From CAYFMP01 sp964344215 (lineage in GTDB: Bacteria; Pseudomonadota; Alphaproteobacteria; Rhodospirillales; Casp-alpha2), in the NCBI GenBank assembly GCA_964344215.1, contig CAYFMP010000014.1, positions 1 to 64,000 on the forward strand: a stretch of 64,000 nt of DNA, in the 5' to 3' direction. Within the stretch, counting starts at the first letter, position 1, and each line of letters opens with the position of its first letter. A program made the position numbers and the translations under genes. This document shows, piece after piece, positions 9,009 to 17,741 of the stretch. The notes under the pieces were generated by a model. The model was not told the DNA's origin and made no database searches. It saw only the letters and a program-made list of their open reading frames with translations.

Positions 9009-9022
9009 CTAACAAATGTTAG
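9009..9022. promoter_or_regulatory. Probable TetR-family operator
   Basis: CTAACAAATGTTAG is a perfect inverted repeat (CTAACA, AA, TGTTAG). It covers the expected transcription start just after the -10 box and lies 25 bases before the tetR frame opens. TetR repressors typically bind such sites and block their own promoter. Confidence 0.55.
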
Positions 9023-9079
9023 TTCAAAAGAAATATCGGTTGCGAATTGCCGAACGATTCGGTGGTGGTCACGGTCGTC

Positions 9080-9658
9080 ATGCGCGATAACCGCCTGCCG
9101 CAGCTTCTCGACGCCGCCGCCAAGCGTTTTCGCGACGAGGGATACGACGCCGCCTCGATGCGCGACATCGCGGCCGATGCCGGCATGAAAGCCGGCTCCA
9201 TCTACTATCACTTTCCGTCCAAGGCCGATCTGCTGGTGGCCGTCCATAAAGAGGGCATTCGCCGAATCACCGACGCCGTCGAGCGCGCGCTCGACGGTTC
9301 GAACGAGCCGTGGCCGCGTTTCGAAGCCGCATTGGTGGCGCACTTGAACGCCCTGCTCGACGGCGGCGACTATGCCCAGGTCGTCATCCGCGAACTGCCC
9401 AGGAAATCGGATCCGGTGCGCCGCTCGCTGATCGCCCTGCGCGATCGATACGAAGGCATCTTCCGGCGTCTGATCGACGATCTTCCGCTCGGCCCGTCGG
9501 TATCGCGGCGGCATCTCCGGCTGATGGTCCTGGGCGCTTTCAATTGGACGCAAACCTGGTACCGGCCGCCGGACGAGATGCTGGCGGAAGGCAGCGGCGG
9601 CGATGCGCCCGCCGTCATCGCCGGCGAGTTCATCGCCCTGCTGCGGGCGCAACTGTAG
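9080..9658 (+). CDS. TetR/AcrR family transcriptional regulator
   Basis: 192 residues from the ATG at 9080; an upstream in-frame start at 9047 would add 11 residues. The N-terminal helix-turn-helix is canonical: ASMRDIAADAGMKAGSIYYH followed by FPSKADLLVAV. The C-terminal ligand domain (about 65-192) resembles KstR2/FadR-like regulators that sense acyl-CoAs. It stands directly upstream of the two mutase subunit genes (13-base gap) and behind a palindromic site, so it probably represses them until an acyl-CoA binds. Confidence 0.9.
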   Translation: MRDNRLPQLLDAAAKRFRDEGYDAASMRDIAADAGMKAGSIYYHFPSKADLLVAVHKEGIRRITDAVERALDGSNEPWPRFEAALVAHLNALLDGGDYAQVVIRELPRKSDPVRRSLIALRDRYEGIFRRLIDDLPLGPSVSRRHLRLMVLGAFNWTQTWYRPPDEMLAEGSGGDAPAVIAGEFIALLRAQL

Positions 9659-9671
9659 GAAGCGAACGACC

Positions 9672-10127
9672 ATGACCGACGCCGATTCCGACCGTTCCGT
9701 CCTCGACCGGCTGTCCGCCCTCGACCGCCGCCCCCGGGTGATGATCACCAAGATCGGGCTCGACGGCCATGACCGCGGATCGAGGCTGGTCGCCGGTTTC
9801 CTGCGCGATGCCGGCATGGAGGTCATCTACACCGCACCCTGGCAGGACGTCGGTTCCGTCGTCGCCCTGGCGATGGAGGAGGATATCGACCTGATCGGCG
9901 TCAGCTCGCTGGCCACCGACCACCTGCTCGGGCCGCAACTGATGGAAGGTCTCGAAACGGCCGGTCTCGGCGACATCCCAGTGGTGTTCGGCGGCATCAT
10001 TCCGGATCAGGACACCGCCACGCTGAAGCAATCCGGCGTTGCCGCCGTCTTTCACCCGGGTGCCTCGCACGACGAGATCGTCGAAACCATAGCCGAATTG
10101 GTCTTGCGGCGGAGGGCGGGCGAATGA
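9672..10127 (+). CDS. Acyl-CoA mutase, B12-binding small subunit
   Basis: 151 residues, a free-standing cobalamin-binding domain of the methylmalonyl-CoA mutase C-terminal type. The base-off B12 motif D-x-H-x-x-G is seen in KIGLDGHDRGSRLV, with the later VFGGIIPDQD signature. A separate small subunit is typical of isobutyryl- and 2-hydroxyisobutyryl-CoA mutases, while most methylmalonyl- and ethylmalonyl-CoA mutases have this domain fused. It overlaps the large subunit gene by 4 bases (ATGA), so translation is coupled. Confidence 0.92.
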   Translation: MTDADSDRSVLDRLSALDRRPRVMITKIGLDGHDRGSRLVAGFLRDAGMEVIYTAPWQDVGSVVALAMEEDIDLIGVSSLATDHLLGPQLMEGLETAGLGDIPVVFGGIIPDQDTATLKQSGVAAVFHPGASHDEIVETIAELVLRRRAGE

Positions 10128-11782
10128 GCGTCGAGGACAGGAAAGGCAAGCAGCAATGGCGGCGCGACTATGCGGCCGGCGGCGGCGCCGAGGACCGGGT
10201 CGAAAACCGCTCCGGCATCGAGATCGATCCACTCTACACGCCGGACGACTGGTCCGAGGGGCGCTACGCGGAGGACTTGGGCTATCCGGGTCAGCAGCCG
10301 TACACCCGCGGCGTCTATCCCAGCATGCACCGTGGCCGGCCGTGGAGTCAGCGCCAGTTGGTCGGCCTCGCCACCCCGGCCGAGTACAACGCGCGCATGC
10401 GCCAGGTGGTCGGCGCCGGAGCCACCGCCTTGAGCCTGATCCCGTGTAATTCGGTTTACCGGGGTTTCGATATCGACGAGGTCGACCCGGTCTTGCTCGG
10501 CACCTGCGGCACCACCGTCAATACCTTGGAGGACATGGCCTGCTGCCTCGACGGCGTGCCCCTCGACACCACATCGATCGCCTTGAACGATCCGTCTCCG
10601 TTCACGCTGTTTGCCCTGTTGTTGGCCTATGCACGACGGACGGGGGTGGCCTGGGACCGGTTGTCCGGCACCTCGAACCAGAGCGACTACATCTCGCATT
10701 TCGTCGCCAATCACATGTTCTTCCGGCTTTCGTTGGAGGGCGCCAGGCGGGTGTTCGCCGACCAGGTGGCGTTCGCCGGCCGCCACGTGCCGAGATGGAA
10801 CCCGGTTTCCGTGGTCGGCCAGCACATGCAGCAGGCCGGCGCCACCCCGGCCGAAGCGATGGCCTTCACGTTGTCGAGCGCCGTTCAGTACGCCGAGGAC
10901 CTGACGGCGCGAGGACTCGACCCGGATTCCTTCCTGCCGCGATTGACCTTTTTCTTCGACATCTCCATCAGCTTCTTCGAGGAAGTGGCCAAGCTTCGGG
11001 CCGGGCGGCGGATCTGGGCGCGATTGGCCAAGCAGCGCCTCGGCGCCCGCGATCCGAAATCGTGGCGGTTCAAGTTCCACGCCCAGACCTCCGGCGTCGA
11101 CCTCACCCGCCAGCAACCCCTCAACAACATCACCCGCACCGCCGTTCAGGCGATGGCTGGAATCTTCGGCGGTCTGCAGTCCCTGCATACGGACGCCTAC
11201 GACGAGGTGTTGAGTACGCCGACTGAGGCGGCGGCACGAATCGCCGTCGCCACCCAGAACATCCTGCGCGAGGAGGCGCACCTCGCCGACGTCATCGATC
11301 CGCTCGGCGGCTCCTATTACGTCGAATCCCTGACCGGTCAAATGGAGGAGAAGATCGACGCGGTGATGGCCGAGGTCGATGCGGCCGGCGGCATGCTGCA
11401 GGCCGTTCGCAACGGTTTCGTACAGCGCCGCATCGGCGAATCGGCGGCCGCCTTCCAGGCCCGCCTCGACAGCGGCGAGCAAACCGTGGTCGGGGTCAAC
11501 GCCTATCGGCTCGATAGCGAAGACTTTCCCACTCAACCGCTGGCCCGTCCGCCGGTCGGCCGCATTGCCGAACAGCTCCGAGTCCTGGCCGATTTCAAGA
11601 AACAGCGTTCGGCCGCCAACGTCGAGGCGGCGCTCGACGCCGTTGCCCGCGCCGCCGCGGAGCCCGACAGCAATATCATCCAGTCGCTGGTCGATGCCGC
11701 CGAGGCCGGCGTTACGCACGGCGAAATGTGTGCCTGCCTGCGCCGCGAACTGGGTGACGGGCAGCCGCTTATCGCAGCGTGA
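10124..11782 (+). CDS. Acyl-CoA mutase large subunit (methylmalonyl-CoA mutase family, atypical pocket)
   Basis: 552 residues, the TIM-barrel substrate subunit of a B12 carbon-skeleton mutase. Family landmarks: YTRGVYPSMHRGRPW near 60-74, the catalytic histidine H234 in VGQHMQQAGA, FKFHAQTSG and the DPLGGSYYVE motif. It departs from methylmalonyl-CoA mutase at substrate-contact positions: Leu79 replaces the pocket Tyr89 (Propionibacterium numbering; Phe in isobutyryl-, Ile in 2-hydroxyisobutyryl-CoA mutase), and Gln233 replaces Tyr243. The usual AFDLPTxxGYDSD stretch reads LIPCNSVYRGFDID. The substrate is therefore probably not methylmalonyl-CoA. Confidence 0.88.
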   Translation: MSVEDRKGKQQWRRDYAAGGGAEDRVENRSGIEIDPLYTPDDWSEGRYAEDLGYPGQQPYTRGVYPSMHRGRPWSQRQLVGLATPAEYNARMRQVVGAGATALSLIPCNSVYRGFDIDEVDPVLLGTCGTTVNTLEDMACCLDGVPLDTTSIALNDPSPFTLFALLLAYARRTGVAWDRLSGTSNQSDYISHFVANHMFFRLSLEGARRVFADQVAFAGRHVPRWNPVSVVGQHMQQAGATPAEAMAFTLSSAVQYAEDLTARGLDPDSFLPRLTFFFDISISFFEEVAKLRAGRRIWARLAKQRLGARDPKSWRFKFHAQTSGVDLTRQQPLNNITRTAVQAMAGIFGGLQSLHTDAYDEVLSTPTEAAARIAVATQNILREEAHLADVIDPLGGSYYVESLTGQMEEKIDAVMAEVDAAGGMLQAVRNGFVQRRIGESAAAFQARLDSGEQTVVGVNAYRLDSEDFPTQPLARPPVGRIAEQLRVLADFKKQRSAANVEAALDAVARAAAEPDSNIIQSLVDAAEAGVTHGEMCACLRRELGDGQPLIAA

Positions 11783-11788
11783 GCGGTT

Positions 11789-11806
11789 CGGACCGGTGTC
11801 GGTCCG
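11789..11806. terminator. Stem-loop between convergent genes
   Basis: CGGACCG and CGGTCCG form a 7-bp perfect stem around GTGT, between the stops of the mutase and CBS-protein genes. There is no T-run on either side, so it may be a weak bidirectional or Rho-assisted terminator. Confidence 0.3.
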
Positions 11807-11816
11807 GTGGCGCTCG

Positions 11817-12263
11817 TCAGGCGCCGTAACGGTCGCCGAAAACGAACGCTTCGGTCTCGCGAATGTCCTCCTCGAGCGTCGACTTGACGGCGGCGTAGAG
11901 GTCTCTGATCGAAACCATGCCGACGCATTGGCCGTCCTCGACCACCGGCAGGTGGCGGTATCTGCGCGTCTGCATCAACTCCAAGGCGTCGCCCGCCGAG
12001 TCGTCGGGTCCGAGGGTATCCGGGTTCTTGGTCATGATCTTGGAAATCGGTGTCGCCTCGGCGTCCCACCCCTTGGCGACGACCTTCTGGGACATGTCCC
12101 GTTCGGTGACAATCCCGATCAGTTTTCCCTTGCCGTCGACGACGACCACGGCGGCGAAATTGCCGTCGGCCATCTTGGCCGCTGCGTCGCGAGCCGAGTC
12201 AGTCGTCAGGACCGATGCGATGGATTGGCGTTGAACGATATTCGGAACGATTTTGCGCTGCAT
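11817..12263 (-). CDS. CBS-domain pair protein
   Basis: 148 residues made almost entirely of two CBS domains (about 10-68 and 75-135). Each has the VVVVDGKGKLIGIVTERD or LPVVEDGQCVGMVSIRDLY core. Free-standing CBS pairs bind adenosyl nucleotides such as AMP, ATP or SAM and act as energy sensors. No effector domain is fused. It converges on the mutase operon and is monocistronic. Confidence 0.9.
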   Translation of the reverse strand: MQRKIVPNIVQRQSIASVLTTDSARDAAAKMADGNFAAVVVVDGKGKLIGIVTERDMSQKVVAKGWDAEATPISKIMTKNPDTLGPDDSAGDALELMQTRRYRHLPVVEDGQCVGMVSIRDLYAAVKSTLEEDIRETEAFVFGDRYGA

Positions 12264-12389
12264 GGTGCATCCCCTCTGCCGTAATCGAACCGTAACGCTT
12301 GTCGCCTAATTCTAGGCCCGGCTGGGGGGGGGCAGGCAAGAGGGAAAAGAGACCGCCGTCGACCGACGATACCGGTCGCGGTCGGCGGA

Positions 12390-13673
12390 TCATTCCCGGC
12401 GCGCGGCCCTGACCGGCGCCGGGGCTGGCGGGGTCAGCCGCACGGCGGTGATCTTGTGGCGCTGGCGACGGATGATGTCGAAGCGGAATCCGTGAAACAG
12501 GAAGCTCTGGCCGACCTCAGGAATACGGCGCGATTCGTGGAGAATCAACCCGGCCACCGTGGCCGCGTCCTCGTCCGGCAAACCCCACTCGAATTCCCGA
12601 TTGAGGTCGCGGATGGTGACCGTGCCGTCGACGATGAAACTGCCGTCGGCCTGGGCGTGGACACCGCTGACGATCTGGTCGTGTTCGTCGTCGATCTCGC
12701 CGACGATCTCCTCCAGGATGTCCTCGAGCGTCACCACCCCCATCAGGCTGCCGTACTCGTCGACGACCAGGGCAAAGTGCTCGCGGCGTTGGCGAAAGGC
12801 CTCCAATTGGTCGAGCAACAGCGTCTGTTCGGGGACGAACCAGGGATCGGCGGCCAGCACCGTCACGTCGAGGCCGTCGAGGTCGTGGCCGCGCGAGCGG
12901 ATTTCGCGAAGCAAGGCCTTGGCGTGAAGGACGCCGATGATGTTGTCGGGATCTTCTCGCCACAGCGGTACCCGGGTATAGGGGCTCTCCAGGACCTGGG
13001 TGACGGCGTCGGCCGCCGGCAGGTCGGCGTCGATGGCGGTGACATTGGTGCGGTGGACCATGATCTCGCCGACCTGAACCTCGCCCAGATCGAGGACGCT
13101 GCGCAACATGGCGCGCTCGTGGCGGACCGCGACATCGTCGCCGTCGTGTAGCTCGATGGCGCCGCGCAATTCCTCGTCGCCGGCCGAGAAGGCGTCGGCG
13201 GCGTGGTAGTCGACGCCGAACAACGCCAACACGCCACGCACCAGCAGGTTGACGGCGGTAGTCAGGGGGGTGAGGAGAATGACGATGGCGTTGACCACCG
13301 GCGCGATGACCAGGGCCATCCGGTTGGCGTGCTTGATGGCGTAGGTCTTCGGCAGGATCTCGGCGAACACCAGGATCAACAGCGTCATGACGATGGTCGC
13401 ATACGCGACGCCGGCCTCGTCGTAGTAGGCGATCAGCACGCTGGTCGCCAGCGCCGAGGCGAAGATATTGACCAGGTTGTTGCCGAGAAGAATGGCCCCG
13501 ATCAGGCGCTCCTTCTTGGCCTGCATGCGGTTGACGATCCCGGCCCGCTTGTTGCCGTTGTGCTCCAACTGGTGCATGAGCGGCCGCGAAGCTGCGGTCA
13601 GCGCCGTTTCGCTGCCCGAGAAGAAAGCCGACAGGATCAACAGGATGGCGATGGTACTGAGGATGACCAACAT
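12390..13673 (-). CDS. CorC/HlyC-type membrane transporter (DUF21-CBS-CorC_HlyC)
   Basis: 427 residues. Three or four hydrophobic segments in 1-150 form the DUF21/CNNM membrane domain (FSGSETALTAASR, then NNLVNIFASALATS). A CBS pair spans about 200-320 and a CorC_HlyC domain about 340-415. The CNNM/CorC family exports Mg2+ or affects Mg/Co resistance; old names call it hemolysin. It is transcribed after aroK and aroB on the same strand, a conserved order in Rhodospirillales. Confidence 0.9.
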   Translation of the reverse strand: MLVILSTIAILLILSAFFSGSETALTAASRPLMHQLEHNGNKRAGIVNRMQAKKERLIGAILLGNNLVNIFASALATSVLIAYYDEAGVAYATIVMTLLILVFAEILPKTYAIKHANRMALVIAPVVNAIVILLTPLTTAVNLLVRGVLALFGVDYHAADAFSAGDEELRGAIELHDGDDVAVRHERAMLRSVLDLGEVQVGEIMVHRTNVTAIDADLPAADAVTQVLESPYTRVPLWREDPDNIIGVLHAKALLREIRSRGHDLDGLDVTVLAADPWFVPEQTLLLDQLEAFRQRREHFALVVDEYGSLMGVVTLEDILEEIVGEIDDEHDQIVSGVHAQADGSFIVDGTVTIRDLNREFEWGLPDEDAATVAGLILHESRRIPEVGQSFLFHGFRFDIIRRQRHKITAVRLTPPAPAPVRAARRE

Positions 13674-13705
13674 GGCCTTTTCACTCCGTTAGGTATGAGC
13701 GTTGT

Positions 13706-14842
13706 TCAAACGGCGGCCGCCAGGGCATCGTTGAGGACGGCGGTTACATCGTCGACGCCGACGTCATGGCTGATGAACGCCTGGCCGATGCCGCGGGCCA
13801 GGATGAAGGTGATGGCGCCGCCCGCGACCTTCTTGTCCTTGTGCATGTGGCGGATCAGTTTTTCGGCCGACCACTGATCGCTGGCGATGCCCTTCAGCGA
13901 GGCCGGCAGGCCGACCGACTCCAGGTGGGTGCGCAGACGCGCCCCGTCGGCCGCCTCGCATAGCCCCATCCGGGCCGACAGTTCGAAGGCGAGGACACAG
14001 CCGACGGCGACCGCTTCGCCGTGCAAAAGCGCATCGCCGTAACCGGTCTCGGCCTCCAGTGCGTGGCCGAAGGTATGACCCAGGTTGAGGAGCGCCCGAC
14101 GGCCCTGTTCGCGCTCGTCCTCGGCGACGATCGCCGCTTTCGCCTCGCAGCTGGTGCGCACGGCGTGACGACGCGCTTCGGCGTCGCCGCCCAGCACGGC
14201 TTTCGCGTTGCCTTCGCACCAGGCGAAGAAATCGGCATCGCCGATCAATCCGTACTTCAGAACCTCGGCGTAGCCGGCCAGCAGTTGGCGCCGGGGCAGG
14301 GTGTCGAGCGCTCCGGTATCGGCCAGGACCAGCCGCGGCTGGTGGAAGGCGCCGATCAGGTTCTTGCCGTGGCTGGTGTTGATGCCGGTTTTGCCGCCGA
14401 CCGAGCTGTCGACCTGGGCCAGCAACGTGGTCGGGATCTGGATGAAGTCGATGCCGCGCAGCGCGATGGCGGCGACGAACCCGGCGAGGTCGCCGATGAC
14501 GCCGCCGCCGAACGCGACCAGCATGGTCCGGCGTTCGATGCCGGCCGCCAGCACTTTGTCGACCAGCTCCTGGAGGTAGAGGAAGTCCTTGGTCCCCTCG
14601 CCGGGCGGCAGGACCAGGGTGACGGCGGCGATGCCGGCGGCACCGAGCGAATCGAGGAACGGCGCCAAGTGGTGTTCCTCGACGTTGCGGTCACTGACCA
14701 CGACGACGCGGGACTCGCTCAACAGCGGTCCGACATGCTCGGCGGCATTGGCGATCAGACCGTCGCCGATCAGGATATGATAGGCGCGCTCGCCCAAGCG
14801 CACTTCGAGGTCGTCGGGAGCGGCGCTCGCGTCAGGACTCAT
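13706..14842 (-). CDS. aroB: 3-Dehydroquinate synthase
   Basis: Second step of the shikimate pathway: DAHP to 3-dehydroquinate, NAD- and metal-dependent. 378 residues from the ATG at 14842; a longer frame runs back to 14950 through aroK. Signatures include the PPGEGTKDFLYL helix, AFGGGVIGDLAGFVAAI, TTLLAQVDSSVGGKTGIN and the metal histidines in LNLGHTFGHALE. It overlaps the end of aroK by 11 bases, so the two are translationally coupled. Confidence 0.97.
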   Translation of the reverse strand: MSPDASAAPDDLEVRLGERAYHILIGDGLIANAAEHVGPLLSESRVVVVSDRNVEEHHLAPFLDSLGAAGIAAVTLVLPPGEGTKDFLYLQELVDKVLAAGIERRTMLVAFGGGVIGDLAGFVAAIALRGIDFIQIPTTLLAQVDSSVGGKTGINTSHGKNLIGAFHQPRLVLADTGALDTLPRRQLLAGYAEVLKYGLIGDADFFAWCEGNAKAVLGGDAEARRHAVRTSCEAKAAIVAEDEREQGRRALLNLGHTFGHALEAETGYGDALLHGEAVAVGCVLAFELSARMGLCEAADGARLRTHLESVGLPASLKGIASDQWSAEKLIRHMHKDKKVAGGAITFILARGIGQAFISHDVGVDDVTAVLNDALAAAV

Positions 14843-15401
14843 TGGCGTCGTTCTCCATGGCTGGGCCGCCGTGTTCGGCCAGGGAATCGACGATGCGGCC
14901 GACGGTGGATTCGAGATCCTCCTCGCCGGTGTCGATCGTAATATCCGCACCGCTATAGACCGGATAGCGTTCGTCCATCAACTCCTTGAGGACGACCTCC
15001 GGGTCGCCGCGCTCGAGCAGCGGCCGACCGCCGCGCCGCCGGGTACGTTTGACGAGAACATCGAGACCGGCCCGCAGCCACACCGATACGCCCTTCTCGG
15101 CGATCAGGGTACGGGTCCTGGGGTTCATGAAGGCGCCGCCGCCGGTGGCCAGGACTGCGGGGCCGGCGTCGAGCAGACGGGCGATGACCCGCTCTTCAAC
15201 GTCGCGGAACGCCTGTTCGCCGTAAACCTTGAAGATGTCGTCGATGGAGCACCCGGCCGCGTCGACGATTTCATCGTCGGCATCGACGAACGGCAGTCCG
15301 AGGATGGCGGCGAGACGGCGGCCGACGCTCGATTTGCCGGCTCCCATCATGCCGATCAGGACGACCGGCCCGGTTTCGGAAGTGGCGGTGCTGTCAGTCA
15401 T
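14832..15401 (-). CDS. aroK: Shikimate kinase
   Basis: Phosphorylates shikimate at the 3-OH with ATP. 189 residues. Walker A is GMMGAGKSSVGRRLA near 17-31, the shikimate-binding D-D and R appear in FVDADDEIVDAAG and FRDVEERV, and LATGGGAFM is the glycine-rich Walker B region. The RRGGRPLLE lid arginine is present. It is the first gene of aroK-aroB-corC-like. Confidence 0.97.
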   Translation of the reverse strand: MTDSTATSETGPVVLIGMMGAGKSSVGRRLAAILGLPFVDADDEIVDAAGCSIDDIFKVYGEQAFRDVEERVIARLLDAGPAVLATGGGAFMNPRTRTLIAEKGVSVWLRAGLDVLVKRTRRRGGRPLLERGDPEVVLKELMDERYPVYSGADITIDTGEEDLESTVGRIVDSLAEHGGPAMENDANES

Positions 15402-15628
15402 CGGAAGGTACGGGGTTCGATGGCTCCGCCGCCAAGTGCGCCTCTGGCGGGTATGGTGTCAACGCGGTTCCGGTCCTGCGGCGTCGTTGAAAGCGGCTTG
15501 GCGAGCCGGTAGAATGGCGGCCGGTTTGCTGCCGAATTGTTGCCATAGTCGAAACCTAGCATAAACGAACTCGGCTGTCGTCAGGCGACCACGATAACGG
15601 TTCTAGGGGTCCAGCCGAAGGGATTGGT

Positions 15629-15769
15629 ATGAAAAACGTTTCCAGGTTGGTCTTCCTCCTCGTCGCTGCCACCATCCTCGGCGGCGCGGCGTTTCTCGCC
15701 ACATGGGAGATTCCGGCACCCAAGGTCACTGTTGAAAAGGTTCTCCCCGATGATCGTTTCCCGCGCTGA
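15629..15769 (+). CDS. Small single-span membrane protein
   Basis: 46 residues: a lysine/arginine start (MKNVSR), one hydrophobic helix at about 7-25 (LVFLLVAATILGGAAFLATW), and a short polar tail ending VEKVLPDDRFPR. The frame overlaps the start of the next gene by about 20-38 bases in another phase, which suggests coupled translation. It sits between divergent aroK and the large exported protein upstream of xerD. No function is known to me; the N-in helix and retained frame support a real gene. Confidence 0.6.
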   Translation: MKNVSRLVFLLVAATILGGAAFLATWEIPAPKVTVEKVLPDDRFPR

Positions 15770-17741
15770 GGGATTGTCCAAGCCGAAGCGACTCCTCGCC
15801 CTCGGTTCGTTCGCGGCCCTTGCTCTGACGGCGGCGGTTTCGATGCCGTCCTCGGCGCAACTCCAGCAGACTGAACCGACCCGGTTGACGCCGCAGAAAC
15901 TGGTGCCGCCGTCGGCCGTTCAACCGGCACCCGCGCCGCCATTGCCCGACAGCGTCCAAGAACTGTTGGCACCGCGCACTCCGGCCGGCGTCGAAGCGTC
16001 GCCGATCACCAGACCGCCGACGGAGCAATTGCCGGCCAAAGATCCGGCGGCTCCCGGCATCCAGGTCGACAGCCTGCGCGGTATCGACCCCGACACCGCC
16101 GGCACACTGACCGAGGCACAAGGCGGCTTCGGCCTCGGCATGTGGCGGGGCACGCCGCGCCGAACGGTCGAGCGCCTAGTACCGTTGCTGCCGGTCGGTA
16201 CCACTTCGGCGACCATGCGCGATCTCATGCGGCGGCTGCTGCTTTCGACCGCCGAAGTGCCGGAAGGTGAAGCCTCCGGTCCCGGGCTGGTCGTGCTCCG
16301 GGTCAAGGCGCTGGCCGCCATGGGCGATCTGGTCGCCGTCAACAGCCTGCTCAACGCCATCCCCGGCCACACCCAGGCCAACGAGTTGATCCGCGTCGAA
16401 ACCGATGCCCGCTTCCTGGCCAACGACAACGCCCGCGCCTGTCCGCTGGTTGCCGGTCAGATACGCGAAACCGATGCGCTGTATTGGCAGAAGGCCTTCG
16501 CGTTCTGTCAGGCCCTGGCCGGGGAACGCGACAAGGCGGCCTTGGGCGTGTCGTTGCTGCGCGAGGTCGGCGAAGGCGACGAGGTCTTTTTCCACTTGTT
16601 CGACGGCTTGATCTCGGGCGAGGCGCCGACCATCGACAACCTGCCCGATCCGACGCCGCTGCACCTGGCGATGGCGCGGGTTGCCAAGGCGCAACTGCCG
16701 ATCGACGTGATCTCGTCGAGTCGGCCGGGCGTCCTCCGCAACGTGGCGGTCAGTCCCAACGCCTCGAAAGGGCTGCGCCTGGAGGCCGCCGAACTGGCCG
16801 AGGCGGCGGGCGTGCTGCCGATCGATGCGTTGCGTCAGCTCTACACCAGCCTTCAGTTCTCCGAAGCCGACCTGGCCAATCCGCTGAGTCGGGCCGAGGT
16901 CGAGTTCGGGCCGACCATCCGCGCGCTGCTCTATCACACGTCGCTGATCCAAACCGTGCCGACGGCGCAGGCCGAGGCCCTGGCTCGCGCCTTCGCCCTG
17001 GCCCGCGACGAGGGCCGCTACGCGTCCGCCGTCCGCGTCTTCATGCCGGTCTTGAAGCGCATCCCGCCGTCGGCCGAACTCCTGTGGTTCGCGCCGGAAG
17101 CGGCCCGCGCCTTCATGTTGACCGAAGACCAGACCGGCGTCACCACGTGGTTCCAGTTGATGCGGGCGGCGGCACTTTTCAATCCGGATGCCAAGACGGC
17201 GTTGAACTCGCTCAAACCCATCGCCCACCTGACCGGTTCGGTCGAGGCCGAGGAATGGACCGACGAATCGTTGGCCGCCTGGCGTGCCGCCATCGCCGGC
17301 AAGGAAACCGCCGACGCCGACGCGGTGCTTCTCTATTATCTGTTCGAGGGACTCGGCGAGCCCGTCGCCGAGACGGCCTGGGACGATCTGCTCAAGGGTG
17401 CCGCCCGCCACCGGCTGACGTTGCCCGAGCCGGGGCTGTGGCGGCGGCTGGTCCGCTTGACCGAACACGGCTGGCCCTCGGCCGCACCCCCGGCCTCGCC
17501 GCCGCCCGACAACGACTATATCCTCGAGCAGCAACCGCCGGCACCGACTACCGCCGATGCGGCGACAGCGCCGCCGGCCGCCGAATCCGTCCTGATCTCG
17601 CTGCTGGCGCTCGGCGACGGCGGACCGACGCGGGCCGACCCGCTGCTGTTGCGTCAGGTTCTATTGACGTTACGCGCCGTCGGGCTGGAACACGAGGCCC
17701 GGCGGCTCGCCGCCGAAGCCGCCCTGGCCGCTGGTTTATGA
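15750..17741 (+). CDS. Large exported protein of unknown function upstream of xerD
   Basis: 663 residues from the ATG at 15750 (15732 is an alternative). A signal sequence is visible (KRLLALGSFAALALTAAVS then SSAQ). A proline-rich stretch (about 45-110) follows, then an alanine/leucine-rich helical body with features of TPR/Sel1-like solenoids, for example RAFALARDEGRYASAVRVF. A second Pro-rich spacer lies near 600. I do not recognise a named family. The stop overlaps the xerD start (ATGA). Confidence 0.75.
   Translation: MIVSRAEGLSKPKRLLALGSFAALALTAAVSMPSSAQLQQTEPTRLTPQKLVPPSAVQPAPAPPLPDSVQELLAPRTPAGVEASPITRPPTEQLPAKDPAAPGIQVDSLRGIDPDTAGTLTEAQGGFGLGMWRGTPRRTVERLVPLLPVGTTSATMRDLMRRLLLSTAEVPEGEASGPGLVVLRVKALAAMGDLVAVNSLLNAIPGHTQANELIRVETDARFLANDNARACPLVAGQIRETDALYWQKAFAFCQALAGERDKAALGVSLLREVGEGDEVFFHLFDGLISGEAPTIDNLPDPTPLHLAMARVAKAQLPIDVISSSRPGVLRNVAVSPNASKGLRLEAAELAEAAGVLPIDALRQLYTSLQFSEADLANPLSRAEVEFGPTIRALLYHTSLIQTVPTAQAEALARAFALARDEGRYASAVRVFMPVLKRIPPSAELLWFAPEAARAFMLTEDQTGVTTWFQLMRAAALFNPDAKTALNSLKPIAHLTGSVEAEEWTDESLAAWRAAIAGKETADADAVLLYYLFEGLGEPVAETAWDDLLKGAARHRLTLPEPGLWRRLVRLTEHGWPSAAPPASPPPDNDYILEQQPPAPTTADAATAPPAAESVLISLLALGDGGPTRADPLLLRQVLLTLRAVGLEHEARRLAAEAALAAGL

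Noticed and set aside
10052..11719. Minus-strand frame of 555 residues over the mutase
   Set aside because: Antisense shadow. The plus frame is an evident acyl-CoA mutase.
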